Shown piece by piece: positions 1 to 10,503 of a DNA stretch of 64,000 nucleotides (the stretch's first letter is position 1; every line of letters begins with the position of its first letter). This stretch comes from Burkholderiales bacterium (GTDB lineage: Bacteria > Pseudomonadota > Gammaproteobacteria > Burkholderiales > Ga0077523): assembly GCA_019745565.1 (NCBI GenBank), contig JAIESW010000017.1, positions 1-64,000 on the forward strand. Reading direction: 5' to 3'. The position numbers and the translations under genes are program-made. Under the pieces are notes generated by a model. The model had not been told where the DNA came from, did no database searches, and saw only the letters and a list, made by a program, of their open reading frames with translations.

Positions 1-49
1 AGCCGTCAGATTTACAGTCTGATCCCTTTGACCGCTCGGGAACCCCTCC
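1..49 (-). tRNA. tRNA-Tyr (GTA), partial (5' part only)
   Basis: Read on the minus strand this is the 5' part of a tyrosine tRNA: acceptor strand GGAGGGG, a D-arm region with CCCGAGCGGTCAAAGGG, and the anticodon stem-loop CAGACTGTAAATCTG with anticodon GTA. It closely follows the E. coli Tyr tRNA over the visible part. The variable arm, T-arm and 3' end lie outside the window. In betaproteobacteria this tRNA commonly precedes tRNA-Gly, tRNA-Thr and tuf, so that cluster may follow beyond the edge (inference). Confidence 0.9.
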
Positions 50-126
50 GACGAAACCCGCGATTATCTGGACATGAGCCTGCTCTGTCAAACGATTCCG
101 CCCCTTCCCGCCCTCTGAAAAGCGCC

Positions 127-1167
127 TCAGATCGCCGGGTTGGGGTAGCGCAGGTGGATCGCGTCGATCGCGGCCAGGACTTCGGGCGCCAGGGTGACGC
201 CGGCCGAGTCGATGTTCTCCTTCAACTGCTCCAGCGTCGTCGCGCCGATGATGTTGCTCACCAGGAACCAGCGGCTGCGCACAAAAGCGAGCGCTAACAT
301 GGCCGGCGTCAGCCCATGCTCCCGGGCCAGCGCTGCATAGGCAGCCGTCGCCGGAGGCACATTGGGCTTGTCGTAGCGCTGCCCGAAGGGCGGGTAGACC
401 GTGAGCCGGGCACCGGCCGGCTTGGCGCCGTCCAGGTACTTACCGCTCAGATGCCCGAAAGCCAACGGGCTGTACGCCAGCAACCCTATGTTTTCATTGC
501 GATGAACCTCCGACAACCCGGATTCGAAGCTGCGGTTGAGGAGGTTATAGGCATTCTGGATGGAGACGGCCCGGGGCAATTTCAAGCGCTCGGCCTCGCG
601 CAGGAATTCCAGGGTGCCCCAGGGAGTTTCGTTCGACAGGCCCAGGTGCCGGATCTTGCCCGCCTTGACCATGGCGCCGAACGCCTCGAGTTGCTCGGCG
701 ATGGGGACCGTCGGCCGTTCCTTGGCCGGGTCGTAGAAAATATTGCCGAACAAGGGCGCGTAGCGGTCGGGCCAATGGATCTGATACAGGTCGATGTAGT
801 CGGTCTGCAACCGCTTCAGGCTCAGATCCACCGCCGCCCGGACGTTCTTCGCGTTGATGGCCAGGTCGCCGCCCCGCACCCAGTCGAACCCCCGTCCCGG
901 CCCGGTGATCTTGGTCGCCACGACCACCTTGTCGCGCTGCTGGCGCTTCAGCCAGGTCCCGAGGTAGGTCTCGGTGCGACCCTGGGTCTCGCCCTTGGGC
1001 GGGACCGGATACATCTCGGCCGCGTCGATGAAGTTCACGCCGCGCGCGACGGCGTAGTCGAGCTGGGCGTGGGCCTCGGCTTCGGTGTTCTGCTGGCCCC
1101 AGGTCATGGTGCCCAGGCAGATCTCCGACACCTTGATGTCGGTCGGCCCGAGGGGCAGGTAACGCAT
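127..1167 (-). CDS. tas: Aldo/keto reductase, Tas-like (346 aa)
   Basis: A cytosolic NADP(H)-dependent aldo-keto reductase, reducing aldehydes or ketones to alcohols. The 346 aa length equals E. coli Tas. It opens with MRYLPLGPTDIKVSEICLGT, typical of AKR subfamilies that start at the first barrel strand. FIDAAEMYPVPPKGETQGRTE carries the catalytic Asp and Tyr, VVATKITGPGRG the catalytic Lys and IHWPDR the His region. The C-terminal segment with NIIGATTLEQLKENID is the cofactor-binding loop of the family. It is monocistronic here, facing away from the GGDEF-EAL gene's 3' end by about 110 bases. The substrate cannot be inferred. Tas versus a generic AKR is a similarity call. Confidence 0.85.
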   Translation of the reverse strand: MRYLPLGPTDIKVSEICLGTMTWGQQNTEAEAHAQLDYAVARGVNFIDAAEMYPVPPKGETQGRTETYLGTWLKRQQRDKVVVATKITGPGRGFDWVRGGDLAINAKNVRAAVDLSLKRLQTDYIDLYQIHWPDRYAPLFGNIFYDPAKERPTVPIAEQLEAFGAMVKAGKIRHLGLSNETPWGTLEFLREAERLKLPRAVSIQNAYNLLNRSFESGLSEVHRNENIGLLAYSPLAFGHLSGKYLDGAKPAGARLTVYPPFGQRYDKPNVPPATAAYAALAREHGLTPAMLALAFVRSRWFLVSNIIGATTLEQLKENIDSAGVTLAPEVLAAIDAIHLRYPNPAI

Positions 1168-1276
1168 GGTGGATCTCCCGGTTCTTGTTATGCCCGGCCT
1201 TGCGCCGGCAGCCCGCGACTATACCGAGGGACCGCCGCCGATTGGAACGGGCCGGCGTTTCACAGGCCGGCAAACC

Positions 1277-3715
1277 TCAGAGAAAGGCGACCTGGGCCTT
1301 CATCTTGAGCAGCCGGAGGGCCTCGTCGCCGGGCAGCGGCCGGCTGTACAGAAAGCCCTGCATCTCCTCGCAGCCCTCGGCCCGCAGGAAGCGCATCTGC
1401 TCCTCCTGCTCCACGCCCTCCGCCACCGTGCGCATCCGCAGGCTGCGCGCCATGGCGATGATGGCGCGGACGATGGCGACGTCGTCCAGGTCCGCCGGGA
1501 CGTCGCGGACGAACGACCGATCGATCTTGAGCGTGTCGATCGGGAAGCGCTTCAAGTACGAGAGACTCGAATAGCCGGTCCCGAAGTCGTCGATGGAGAT
1601 GGAGATGCCCATCTGCTTGATGCTGGCAAGCACCTCGCTCACCTGGCTGTCGACGTCCATCAGCACGCTTTCGGTGATCTCGAACTCGAGGCACTTCGGA
1701 TCGAACCCGGTCTCGCCGAGGATGCGCGCGATGTTGGTCACCAGCCGCTTGTGGCGGAACTGGCGCGACGACAGGTTGACCGCGAGGCGCAGCCCGGCCA
1801 GCCCCTCGTCGTGCCAGCGCTTCACCTCGGTGCAGGCGGCGCGCAGGGCCCAGTCGCCGATCGGCAGGATGAGCCCGCTTTCCTCGGCGATCGGGATGAA
1901 CTCGTTCGGCCCGACGGCACCGCGGTCGCGGTCGTTCCAGCGCAGCAATGCCTCGACGCCGGTCACCCGCCCGCTGCGCAGTTCCACCTTCGGCTGGAAG
2001 TGCAGGCTGAACTCGTTGCGTTCGAGCGCGCGGCGCAGGCTCGTCTCCATGGCGAGACGGGCGTGGGCACGCTCGGTGAGGTCGGCGGAGTAGAACTGGT
2101 AGTTGTTCCGGCCTTGCGCCTTCGCGTGGTACATGGCCGAGTCGGCGTTCTTCAGCAGGCCGTCGAGATCGTCGCTGTCGGACGGATAGAAGGTGATGCC
2201 GATGCTCGAAGCGAGGAACACTTCGGCATCGTTCACCAGGAACGGCGGGATGAACGCGTCGAGGATCTTCTGCGCCACCGCGAACGCCTTGCTCGGATCG
2301 GGCAGATCCTCCAGCACGATCGCGAACTCGTCGCCGCCGAAGCGCGCGATGGTGTCGGTCTCGCGGGCGCAGGCGTGCAGCCGCTGGGCGACGTCCTTCA
2401 GCAGCGCGTCGCCGACATCGTGGCCCATGGTGTCGTTCACGACCTTGAAGTTGTCCACGTCGAGCAGCATCACGCCCACGGCGGTACCGCGGCGACGCGC
2501 CTCGCCGACGGCCTTTTCCAGGCGGTCGTTGAACAGCGCCCGGTTCGGAAGCCCGGTGAGCTCGTCGTGGTAGGCGATGTAGTTGAGCTTCTCCTCGGCG
2601 AGCTTGTTCGTCGTGACGTCCTGGGCGAGCGCGATGATGGAGATCACGCTCCCATGCTCGTCCACCAGCGGCGTGTAGTACCACTCGCAGGTGATGTCGC
2701 GGCCCTCGCGCGTGCGGTTGGCGAGCGTCATGCGGGCGCCCTGCTTCTCCTTGAGCAGCCGCTGCCACATGGCGGCGACGTGCTCGCAGCTGCGCTCGCC
2801 CGCGATCAGGCGGGAAGCACGACGACCCAGTGCCTGATCGCGCGTCCATCCGAAGATCCGCTCCGCCGCCGGATTCCACTCGACCACGCGGAAATTGAGA
2901 TCCCACTCGATGAACGCGAGCGGCGCCTGCAACGCGTGCAGCCGCAGCTTGGTCTCGGACTTGCGCAGGACCTGCTGCGCGGCGCGGCGCTGCGTCACCT
3001 CGGTTTCGAGCGCGTCGTTGACCTGACTCAACCGCGCGTTGGTGGATGAGAGATCGTCCAGCAATCCCAGGTTCCTGAACCGCAGCTTGAGCGACTGCTC
3101 GATGCTTGCTCCCACCCGGCCGGCCACCACTATCATCATGGAAATGAACAGCAGCGCCATGGTGCCCATGGCGAACGGGATCCATTCGCCGGTGAGCAGC
3201 ATCGAGATAGCGAAGGGCAACACCGCCGGCAGGATGAACGCGGTGTAGGCCCGGGGATACGAAGAGAGCGTCGAGACGGCGCCGGCACAGATGCCGGCCA
3301 GCACGAACCCGACGAATGCCTGGTGGAAGCCCGGCTCCGCCACGAGCAGCGCCGCACCGAGACCCCAGGTGGCTCCGGCGCAGATCGTCAGCACCACGAA
3401 CCAGCGGCCCCACGCGTCCATGGCGTCGAGCCCGGGCCGCCGTTCCCGGAAAGCCAGCAGCAGCCCGTAGCGGCCGAGGGAGACCACGCCGGTCAGCACC
3501 AGCCAGGCGATCAGCGTGGCGTGGGACGCCACGTCCCACAACGCGGCAGCGACCGCGACCGCCACCAGCACGGTGGCGAGCAGGGCCGACGGAATCTGTC
3601 GGTAAAGCAGACGCACTTGCTCCGCGACGATCTCGCGGGCGATCTCGGGTGCGGCATCCTGCTCGGTGATGCCGGCCGTGGTCAGTGCCGAGGCGATGTG
3701 CTCGTAGCGCGTCAA
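1277..3715 (-). CDS. Membrane GGDEF-EAL protein with PAS domain (812 aa)
   Basis: A bifunctional-type cyclic-di-GMP enzyme. About six hydrophobic segments lie between residues 41 and 200 (a MASE-like sensor), followed by a short coiled linker near 220-255 and a PAS domain near 257-370 (WDLNFRVVEWNPAAERIFGW). The GGDEF domain is intact: RFGGDEF with GGDEF at 460-464, preceded at the right distance by RETD (451-454), an RxxD inhibitory site. The EAL domain is also intact by motif: GVEALLRW at 586 and DDFGTGYSSLSYLKRFPIDTL further on. Both diguanylate cyclase and phosphodiesterase activity are therefore possible; the net direction cannot be read from sequence. The signal sensed is unknown. It stands alone, with a 288-base gap to the next gene. 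Confidence 0.93.
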   Translation of the reverse strand: MTRYEHIASALTTAGITEQDAAPEIAREIVAEQVRLLYRQIPSALLATVLVAVAVAAALWDVASHATLIAWLVLTGVVSLGRYGLLLAFRERRPGLDAMDAWGRWFVVLTICAGATWGLGAALLVAEPGFHQAFVGFVLAGICAGAVSTLSSYPRAYTAFILPAVLPFAISMLLTGEWIPFAMGTMALLFISMMIVVAGRVGASIEQSLKLRFRNLGLLDDLSSTNARLSQVNDALETEVTQRRAAQQVLRKSETKLRLHALQAPLAFIEWDLNFRVVEWNPAAERIFGWTRDQALGRRASRLIAGERSCEHVAAMWQRLLKEKQGARMTLANRTREGRDITCEWYYTPLVDEHGSVISIIALAQDVTTNKLAEEKLNYIAYHDELTGLPNRALFNDRLEKAVGEARRRGTAVGVMLLDVDNFKVVNDTMGHDVGDALLKDVAQRLHACARETDTIARFGGDEFAIVLEDLPDPSKAFAVAQKILDAFIPPFLVNDAEVFLASSIGITFYPSDSDDLDGLLKNADSAMYHAKAQGRNNYQFYSADLTERAHARLAMETSLRRALERNEFSLHFQPKVELRSGRVTGVEALLRWNDRDRGAVGPNEFIPIAEESGLILPIGDWALRAACTEVKRWHDEGLAGLRLAVNLSSRQFRHKRLVTNIARILGETGFDPKCLEFEITESVLMDVDSQVSEVLASIKQMGISISIDDFGTGYSSLSYLKRFPIDTLKIDRSFVRDVPADLDDVAIVRAIIAMARSLRMRTVAEGVEQEEQMRFLRAEGCEEMQGFLYSRPLPGDEALRLLKMKAQVAFL

Positions 3716-4003
3716 GTGAGGGTCTGAGAGGTTCCGGGCCAGTCCGAGACCCCGGACGCCAACGTCAAAGTGCCGCGCCGGCCTCCGGTATCAATGCGAG
3801 TTTCCTCAATGATACTGAAGGTTAGCGGAAAACCAGCAGAAAAAATCTACCACTTTCCCGGGAGTCGTCGAAACCATCGCACGAAACCGAGAGGCGTGCG
3901 GTGCCAAAGCGCCCCTCGGCCCTTGAAAACCGCCAGAACCCCAGCACCTTGAAGGCATGGCTCTTGCAGGACTGCAGGAGCACACCTCAAGGAGGGTTCA
4001 GCC

Positions 4004-4234
4004 ATGCACGTGGTCTACAGCAGCGCCAACTACCATGTCGTGGAGTTTCCGGGCCAGGGCTTCGAACTCATCAACAAGATGACGTCAGTAGGGACTTACC
4101 TGCACGGCGACGCCGGGATGAAGTTCCGCGATTACCTGGCCGAAGTCATCGCCGACGATGGCTCCGTGGAGTCGGTGGATGACTTCCTGGGCAACTTCGA
4201 CGTGCTCATGAATCAGCCCACGATCTACCACTAA
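4004..4234 (+). CDS. DUF3567 family protein (76 aa)
   Basis: A small soluble protein (starts MHVVYSSANYHVVEF, ends NQPTIYH) matching the betaproteobacterial DUF3567 family in length, the FELI.K motif and the D.FLG.F...M.QP ending. The function of the family is unknown to me. The start is decided by a strong ribosome binding site, AAGGAGGG, about 8 bases upstream. It is monocistronic, and the 288-base gap before it (3716-4003) shows no other gene. I know the family only from Betaproteobacteria, so it is useful for taxonomic placement. Confidence 0.85.
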   Translation: MHVVYSSANYHVVEFPGQGFELINKMTSVGTYLHGDAGMKFRDYLAEVIADDGSVESVDDFLGNFDVLMNQPTIYH

Positions 4235-4275
4235 TCCCTGCACGGCGACCGGCACCGGAGCCGGGTCGCCGCCGA

Positions 4276-6087
4276 TCATCCCTTGGCGGCCAGGTAGCGC
4301 CGCCAGCTGCCCAGCGCCGTGATGTCCTCGGCGCCGGCCGCGGCGATGGCTTCACAGACGAAGCCCTGAACGCTGGAGCCGTCCTCCAGCTGCACCGTGC
4401 CGATCCCCAGGGGCCCCGGGATCCCGGCGACGAAGGAGCCAAACTCCCGCGCGGGCAGTTCCCAGATCTCCATGTCGATGGCGGCACCGCCTTCGACCAC
4501 CCGTACCATGCCCGGTCGCTTGGGCGGACCGCCCGGCAGGGCGTAGAACTTGTAGTCCGGTGAGCTGCGCACCGCGCCCACCAGCCGTGCGCCGCGTGCA
4601 GTGAGCTGGCCGTTGAGCGGCAGTCCCGACAGATGGGCTCCGCAGACGGCAACGCGCACTTGCCCGGTCGGCATGAAAGGCGGTGCGACTGCATCGTCCG
4701 CCGGCAGCGGCCACCTGCGGGCGCCCATGGTCCGGACGGACGCGCGCTGCAGTCGCCCACCCAGACGCAGCAGCGGCCCATCCCGATGCGCCGGGGCGAA
4801 CAGCGTGACACCGAACGGCATGCCGCCCGACGTGAAGCCCGCCGGCACGGCGGTGGCCGCGTAGTCCAGCAGGTTCATGAAGTTGGTGTAGTACCCCAGG
4901 TTCGCATTGAGGCGGATCGGATCCGCTTCCACCGCATCGATGCGGTAATGGGTTCCGGCCGTGGGCGTGACGACGCAATCCACGTCGCGCCACACCGCAT
5001 CGGCGGCGCGCTTCAATAGCTTCAGGCGGTACAGCGCATCGTAAGCGTCAGCGGCCAGCCAGCGACGGCTCTTGCCGACGATCTCGCGCGTCACCGGATG
5101 CAGTTCGGCTTCGTGCTCGTCGAAGAACGGGCGGATCGCCGCATAGCGTTCGGCAACCCATGGCCCTTCGTACAACAGGCGTGCCGTCTCGAGGAACGGC
5201 GCGAGATCGATGGTCACCCGCGTACCGCCCAGCGCCTGCAACCGCTCCACCGATTGCGCGAACAACTCGCGATAGGCGGCATCGCCGAAGAACTCCAGGT
5301 CCTTCGCGTCCGGCACACCGAACCGGAAGGCCGGTGCCGCACCGAAATCGAACCCGGACGGTTCCGCCGCACGCGAGAACGGATCCTCCGCATCGAACGC
5401 GGCGGCGACGGTGAGAACGCGTTGTGCGTCCTCCGTGGTCAACGCGAAGATGGAGATCGTATCGAGCGACCGGCACGCGGGGACCATGCCCGATGCCGAC
5501 AGCAGACCGCACGAGGGCTTGTGGCCGACGAGATTGTTGAAGGCGGCAGGCACCCGGCCCGAACCGGCCGTGTCGGTACCGAGGCTGAAGCTCGCGAGAC
5601 CGAGCGCCACCGCGACCGCGGAGCCGGAACTCGATCCGCCTGACACGAACGCAGGATCGAAGCTGTTGCGGCAACTGCCATAGGGCGACCGCACGCCCAC
5701 CAGTCCGGTCGCGAACTGGTCGAGGTTGGTCTTGCCGACGGGAATAGCCCCTGCGTCGATCAACCGCTGCACGACGGTCGCGTTGCGTTTCGGCGCGTAC
5801 GAATAGGCGGGGCATGCTGCCGTCGTCGGCAGATCCACCAGATCGATGTTGTCCTTGATGGCGAAGGGCACGCCGTACAGCGGCAGCGTCCGCGGATCCT
5901 TGCCTTCGAGCGCCGTGGCATAGGCGATCAGGCGCTCGCGCGGGATCCGGCTGATCCAGATGCGATGCGTGTCCTCCGCTTCCAGCGCCGGCAGCAGCGC
6001 CTCGATCACGCCTCTGGGTGTCGATGCGCCCGAGGTGTAGCGGTCACGCAGTGCCGCCAGCGACAGATCCATCGTGGATTCTGGCAT
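4276..6087 (-). CDS. atzF: Allophanate hydrolase (603 aa)
   Basis: Hydrolyses allophanate to two ammonia and two CO2, the last step of ATP-dependent urea or guanidine breakdown. The N-terminal amidase-signature domain has the Ser-cisSer-Lys triad: Lys in FAIKDNIDLVD and the serines in SGGSSSGSAVAVALG, followed by GTDTAGSGRVPAAFNNLVG. A C-terminal domain of about 130 residues (from about 470) matches AtzF-type enzymes, which are about 600 aa. The start at 6087 is chosen because its ATG overlaps the stop of the upstream carboxylase as ATGA and has GAGGCGG before it; an ATG at 6072 is the alternative. It is the last gene of the operon driven from about 14.1 kb. In this context allophanate should come from carboxyguanidine. 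Confidence 0.93.
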   Translation of the reverse strand: MPESTMDLSLAALRDRYTSGASTPRGVIEALLPALEAEDTHRIWISRIPRERLIAYATALEGKDPRTLPLYGVPFAIKDNIDLVDLPTTAACPAYSYAPKRNATVVQRLIDAGAIPVGKTNLDQFATGLVGVRSPYGSCRNSFDPAFVSGGSSSGSAVAVALGLASFSLGTDTAGSGRVPAAFNNLVGHKPSCGLLSASGMVPACRSLDTISIFALTTEDAQRVLTVAAAFDAEDPFSRAAEPSGFDFGAAPAFRFGVPDAKDLEFFGDAAYRELFAQSVERLQALGGTRVTIDLAPFLETARLLYEGPWVAERYAAIRPFFDEHEAELHPVTREIVGKSRRWLAADAYDALYRLKLLKRAADAVWRDVDCVVTPTAGTHYRIDAVEADPIRLNANLGYYTNFMNLLDYAATAVPAGFTSGGMPFGVTLFAPAHRDGPLLRLGGRLQRASVRTMGARRWPLPADDAVAPPFMPTGQVRVAVCGAHLSGLPLNGQLTARGARLVGAVRSSPDYKFYALPGGPPKRPGMVRVVEGGAAIDMEIWELPAREFGSFVAGIPGPLGIGTVQLEDGSSVQGFVCEAIAAAGAEDITALGSWRRYLAAKG

Positions 6088-9000
6088 CACGCCGCCTCGA
6101 TCACGACCAGGTCCTGCCCGGCTGCCACCTGGCCGCCTTCGCGGCAGAACAGCTGCAGCACCCGTCCACCGCACGGCGCGGCCACGTTGATCTCCATCTT
6201 CATCGATTCGACGATCACCAGCGGATCCCCCTCGCGTACCCGATCACCGGGCTTCACCGGAATTTTCCAGACGTTGCCGGCCACGTGGGTTGCGACCGCA
6301 CGTCCGTTCGGCGGCAGATCAAGCTCGGTATCGGGCCCGGCGTCGGCCACCGACTCGTCGGTGGCGAACTCGGCCTGGCCGGCGGCGCGCCAGCGCTCCC
6401 GTTCGGCATCGAAGGCTGTCTGCTGCGCAGTCTTGAAGCGAGCGATCTCGGCGGCGTTGTCGCGCAGGAAGCGGTTGTAGTCGCCCAGCCGGAACGTGCT
6501 CTCTTCCACATCGAGTCGATAGCGGCCCAGCGGAAAATCCACCCGCAGCCTGAGCAGTTCGCTCTCGCTTACCGGGAAGAAGCGGATCTGGTCGAAGAAG
6601 CGCAGCAGCCAGGGCTTGCCGTCGCGGAAATCCGAGGTCTGGCGATGCCGGTTCCACATCTGGACGGTGCGGCCGACGAACTGATACCCGCCGGGACCTT
6701 CCATCCCGTACACGCACAGATAGGCACCGCCGATACCGACCGCATTCTCGGGGGTCCACGTGCGTGCGGGGTTGTACTTGGTGGTGACCAGCCGATGGCG
6801 CGGATCGACCGGCGTGGCCACCGGCGCGCCGAGGTACACGTCGCCCAATCCCAGCACCAGGTACGACGCGTCGAACACGATGCGCTTCACGTCCTCGATG
6901 GCATCGAGCCCATTGATGCGGCGGATGAACTCGATGTTGCTCGGGCACCACGGCGCGTCCTTGCGCACCGACTGCGTGTACTTCTCGATCGCGAGCCGCG
7001 TCGCGGGGTCGTCCCAGGACAGCGGCAGATGCACGATGCGCGTGGGCACTTCCATGTCGTCGACCGACGGCAGCTCCGATTCCGCGTCGATCATGAGACG
7101 CAACAGACGATCGAGCGACAGCACGCGCTCGTCGAAGTGCACCTGCAGCGAACGGATGCCCGGCGTGAGGTCGACGACACCGCGGATCCTCTGCGCTTCG
7201 AGCCATGTCATCAGCGCATGCACGCGGAAGCGCAGGTTGAGGTCGAGCACGAGCGGGCCGTATTCGATCAGCAGATAGCGATCGCCGGACTGGCGATAGA
7301 CCACCTCCGGCCGGGATGCAGTCGCCGCGATCCGATGCAGGATCGGCGTCGCGCCCGTGCCCTCGCGCGCGCCAATGCGTGGCGCCGGGGGCACCGCGAG
7401 ACGTTCGATGGCAGCGTCGGCCGCGCGCGACATCGCGGTAGCCCAACGCTGTTCCACGCGAACGAAGCGAACGCGATCGCCCGGCCGCAGCTGGCCCAGC
7501 TTCCACAGTTCGCAGTCGGCGATCACGGCCGGACAAACGAAGCCACCCAGGCTCGGACCGTCGGGACCGAGGATCACGGGCATGTCACCGGTGAAGTCGA
7601 TGGCGCCGATGGCGTAGGCGTTGTCGTGGATGTTGGAGGGATGCAAGCCCGCCTCGCCGCCGTCGGTGCGGGCCCATGCCGGCTTCGGTCCGATCAGGCG
7701 CACCCCGGTGCGCGACGAGTTGTAGTGCACTTCCCACGCCGTATCGAAGAAGGTCCCGATGTCGGCCGCGGTGAAGAAGTCGGGCGCACCGTGGGGCCCG
7801 TACAACACCGCGATCTGCCAGTCGTTCGAATAGGCGGGCACCAGTTCCGGCGGCAGGGCGCGCGGTTCCGGCAGCACCTTCGTTGCGGCCAGATGCAGCA
7901 CGTCGCCGGTGCGCAGGGTTCGTCCGGCGTGCCCGCCGAATTGACCGAGCGTGAAGGTGGAACGGGATCCGAGATACTCGGGCACGTTGAAGCCGCCCGC
8001 CACCGCCAGATAGGTGCGCAACCCGGCGCCCTGGACCGGACCGAGCTTCAGCACGCTGCCGGCTTGCACGCGATAGGAACGCCAGAGCCCAAGCGGCACG
8101 CCATCCAGCGTCGCCGCCATCGCGGCGCCGCACAGCGCGATGACCGTTTCGCAGTTGAAGCGCAGTTCCGGACCCGAGGCCGTGCACTCCAGGGCTGCCG
8201 CACCGGGTTCGTTGTCGAGAATGCGATTGGCAAGGCGCAACGCCAGCGCATCCATGGGGCCCGATGGCGGCACACCCACATCCCAATGACCGACACGGCC
8301 GGGCCAGTCCTGCACCGTGGTCTGCACCCCGGGGGCGATCACGTCGACCGTGCGTGGGGCGAACCGGAAGCCGCCGAGCGTACGGGTGGTCTGACGGCCT
8401 TCACGGAACGTGGCGTCGGCCACGATCTGCCGCAGATACTCGAGATTGGTTTCGATGCCCGCCACACGGGTGCCGGCGAGCATCTTCCTCATCCGATCGA
8501 TCGCCTTCCGGCGATCGGAAGCCGACACGATGATCTTGGCGATCATCGGATCGTAGTAGGGTGGGATCTCCACACCGCGTTCCACCCAGGTCTCGATGCG
8601 CCCGCCGGCGGGGAAGGCCACCTCGGTCAACGCCCCGCTCGAAGGCTGGAAGTTCTTCGCTGCGTCCTCGGCATACAGGCGCACCTGAATCGAGGCGCCG
8701 CGCGGCTTCGATGCGAACCCCGTCAGATCGAGTTCCCCGGCCGCTTCGCGCACCATCCATTCCACCAGATCGACGCCGGTGACCTCCTCGGTCACGCCGT
8801 GCTCCACCTGCAAGCGCGTGTTCACCTCGAGGAACCAGAACCCGCCGGTGCTCGCGTCGAACACGAACTCGACGGTGCCCGCGCTGCGATAGCCGACCGC
8901 GTTCGCGAGACGTACCGCCGTGTCGAGCAGCGCCTTGCGGGTGGCAGCATCGATGCCGGGCGCGGGCGTCTCCTCCACGACCTTCTGGTTGCGCCGCTGC

Positions 9001-9689
9001 AGGGAACAGTCGCGCTCGCCCAGCGCGACGATATGACCGCGGCCGTCGCCGAAGATCTGCACTTCGATGTGCCGCGCCTGTTCCACGTACTTCTCGAGAT
9101 AGATCCCGGAGTCCTTGAAGTTGGCCCGCGCGAGGCGGTCGACCGACGCATGCGCCTCGGCAAGCTCCGACTCGTTCCAGATGAGGCGCATGCCGATGCC
9201 GCCGCCGCCACCCGTGCTCTTCAGCATGACGGGGTAGCCGATACGCGCTGCCTCGCGTTTCGCGTGTTCGACGTCGGCCAGCAGACCCGATCCGGGCAAC
9301 AGCGGCACGCCGTTCGCAGCCGCAAGCTCGCGGGCGGTGTGCTTCAACCCGAACGCGCGCATCTGATCGGGTGTCGGGCCGATGAAGGCGATGCCGGTCT
9401 CGGCGCATGCCGCTGCGAAGTCGGCGTTCTCCGACAGGAAGCCGTAGCCGGGATGAATCGCCTGCGCCCCGGTCGCTCGTGCCGCCTCGAGGATGCGATC
9501 GGCGCGCAGATAGCTCTCGGCCGCCGGCGCCGGACCGATGCACACCGCTTCGTCGGCCGCGCTCACGTGCAGCGACGCCGCATCCGCTTCGGAATAGACG
9601 GCGACCGACTTCACGCCCATCCGGCGCAAGGTGCGGATCACGCGGCAGGCGATGGCGCCGCGGTTGGCGATGAGGATTTTTGTGAACAA
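6087..9689 (-). CDS. uca: Urea/guanidine carboxylase, biotin-dependent (1200 aa)
   Basis: A single-chain biotin carboxylase plus carboxyltransferase. Domain order: biotin carboxylase (about 1-450, starting [20 protein letters not shown], with [10 protein letters not shown] as the ATP-binding glycine loop), KipI/KipA-like carboxyltransferase halves (about 460-1090), and a C-terminal biotinyl domain with the biotinylated Lys in ESMKMEI. Family members are annotated as urea carboxylase (EC 6.3.4.6), but those encoded with two DUF1989 proteins and a ykkC riboswitch prefer guanidine (established knowledge). Both are present here, so guanidine is the likely substrate (inference). The start at 9689 is TTG. 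The base pairs just before it belong to a C-rich repeat with no visible Shine-Dalgarno sequence, which is odd for a large enzyme in mid-operon. Confidence 0.94.
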   Translation of the reverse strand: MFTKILIANRGAIACRVIRTLRRMGVKSVAVYSEADAASLHVSAADEAVCIGPAPAAESYLRADRILEAARATGAQAIHPGYGFLSENADFAAACAETGIAFIGPTPDQMRAFGLKHTARELAAANGVPLLPGSGLLADVEHAKREAARIGYPVMLKSTGGGGGIGMRLIWNESELAEAHASVDRLARANFKDSGIYLEKYVEQARHIEVQIFGDGRGHIVALGERDCSLQRRNQKVVEETPAPGIDAATRKALLDTAVRLANAVGYRSAGTVEFVFDASTGGFWFLEVNTRLQVEHGVTEEVTGVDLVEWMVREAAGELDLTGFASKPRGASIQVRLYAEDAAKNFQPSSGALTEVAFPAGGRIETWVERGVEIPPYYDPMIAKIIVSASDRRKAIDRMRKMLAGTRVAGIETNLEYLRQIVADATFREGRQTTRTLGGFRFAPRTVDVIAPGVQTTVQDWPGRVGHWDVGVPPSGPMDALALRLANRILDNEPGAAALECTASGPELRFNCETVIALCGAAMAATLDGVPLGLWRSYRVQAGSVLKLGPVQGAGLRTYLAVAGGFNVPEYLGSRSTFTLGQFGGHAGRTLRTGDVLHLAATKVLPEPRALPPELVPAYSNDWQIAVLYGPHGAPDFFTAADIGTFFDTAWEVHYNSSRTGVRLIGPKPAWARTDGGEAGLHPSNIHDNAYAIGAIDFTGDMPVILGPDGPSLGGFVCPAVIADCELWKLGQLRPGDRVRFVRVEQRWATAMSRAADAAIERLAVPPAPRIGAREGTGATPILHRIAATASRPEVVYRQSGDRYLLIEYGPLVLDLNLRFRVHALMTWLEAQRIRGVVDLTPGIRSLQVHFDERVLSLDRLLRLMIDAESELPSVDDMEVPTRIVHLPLSWDDPATRLAIEKYTQSVRKDAPWCPSNIEFIRRINGLDAIEDVKRIVFDASYLVLGLGDVYLGAPVATPVDPRHRLVTTKYNPARTWTPENAVGIGGAYLCVYGMEGPGGYQFVGRTVQMWNRHRQTSDFRDGKPWLLRFFDQIRFFPVSESELLRLRVDFPLGRYRLDVEESTFRLGDYNRFLRDNAAEIARFKTAQQTAFDAERERWRAAGQAEFATDESVADAGPDTELDLPPNGRAVATHVAGNVWKIPVKPGDRVREGDPLVIVESMKMEINVAAPCGGRVLQLFCREGGQVAAGQDLVVIEAA

Positions 9690-9858
9690 GGGGCTGGGGA
9701 TTAGGGGCTAGGGGATAGGGGATAGGGACTAGGGGTTGGGGAAAGACGGAACCACTGTCATGAGCAAAGACGTTGTCGTAGGTTCAACGGCCCGGAGATC
9801 AGGGCCGCCGATATCCATTCGACCCCTAGTCCCTAGCCCCTGACCCCTAGCCCCTTCT
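9689..9858. repeat. G-rich inverted repeat between the DUF1989 gene and the carboxylase
   Basis: The whole gap between the two genes is an imperfect inverted repeat. The left arm (about 9689-9740, plus strand) has eight runs of three or four G separated by 2-4 bases, such as GGGGCTAGGGGATAGGGG. The right arm (9821-9856) is its C-rich complement, CCCCTAGTCCCTAGCCCC-like. About 80 bases separate the arms. The G-run array fits the G-quadruplex pattern on the strand that is the template for this operon. A related repeat lies at 49201-49329. Confidence 0.85.
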
Positions 9859-10503
9859 TCAATCCCAGATGAGCAACCGCACCGGTGTCGGGTTATAGGC
9901 GTTGCAGGGGTTGTTCAACTGCGGACAGTTGGAGATGAGACACACGACGTCCATCTCGGCACGCATTTCCACGTACTTGCCGGGCGCAGAGATGCCGTCC
10001 TCGAAGGTGAGCTTGCCCTCCGGTGTCACCGGCACATTCATGAAGAAGTTGATGTTGTGCGTGATGTCGCGCTTCTCGATGTGGTACTCGGGATGGTGCG
10101 CTATGGCAGACATGAAGTTGTCGCGGCACGCGTGCATGAAGCGCTTGTCGAGCGCGTAGCGCACGGTGTTGCTTTCCTGCGCGCAGGCGCCGCCGAGCGT
10201 GTCGTGACGACCGCAGGTATCCGCCACCACCGTGAGCATCGGCCGGCCCTCCGTCGACCACAGCGTCGTGCCGGTGGTGATGTAGAGATGACGCTGGCGC
10301 TGGATCGTGTCGACCGCGCTGTAGCGTTCTTCCGGATCGTCGACGTTGTAGAACAGCGTGTCGACCGCCTGATTGCCCTCGAGATCGTGGATGCGGAAGG
10401 TCTGCCCCTTGCGGATGACCCGCATCCACGGTTCGCCGGCGGCGCAGATCTCGTTCACCACGGCGTCCCGCTCCGCGCGCGTGCTCGTCGTCAATGCGTT
10501 CAT
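9859..10503 (-). CDS. Carboxyguanidine deiminase subunit (DUF1989, urea carboxylase-associated protein 1 type, 214 aa)
   Basis: A DUF1989-family protein of the kind long labelled urea carboxylase-associated protein 1. Together with its partner it was later shown to form carboxyguanidine deiminase, converting carboxyguanidine to allophanate and ammonia (established for the family). Visible motifs are [11 protein letters not shown], the conserved [18 protein letters not shown] and the ending [11 protein letters not shown]. Its start overlaps the stop of the 247 aa paralogue by four bases (ATGA), which suggests coupled translation of a heteromeric enzyme. The later symbols cgdA and cgdB exist, but I do not assign letters with certainty. 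Confidence 0.9.
   Translation of the reverse strand: MNALTTSTRAERDAVVNEICAAGEPWMRVIRKGQTFRIHDLEGNQAVDTLFYNVDDPEERYSAVDTIQRQRHLYITTGTTLWSTEGRPMLTVVADTCGRHDTLGGACAQESNTVRYALDKRFMHACRDNFMSAIAHHPEYHIEKRDITHNINFFMNVPVTPEGKLTFEDGISAPGKYVEMRAEMDVVCLISNCPQLNNPCNAYNPTPVRLLIWD

Noticed and set aside
4276..9689. Urea as the substrate of the carboxylase operon
   Set aside because: Guanidine-I riboswitch and two DUF1989 genes fit guanidine better; urea remains possible as a side substrate.
6018..9704. 1228-codon open frame on the plus strand
   Set aside because: Antisense of the carboxylase; it has no domain and arises from high-GC third-position bias.
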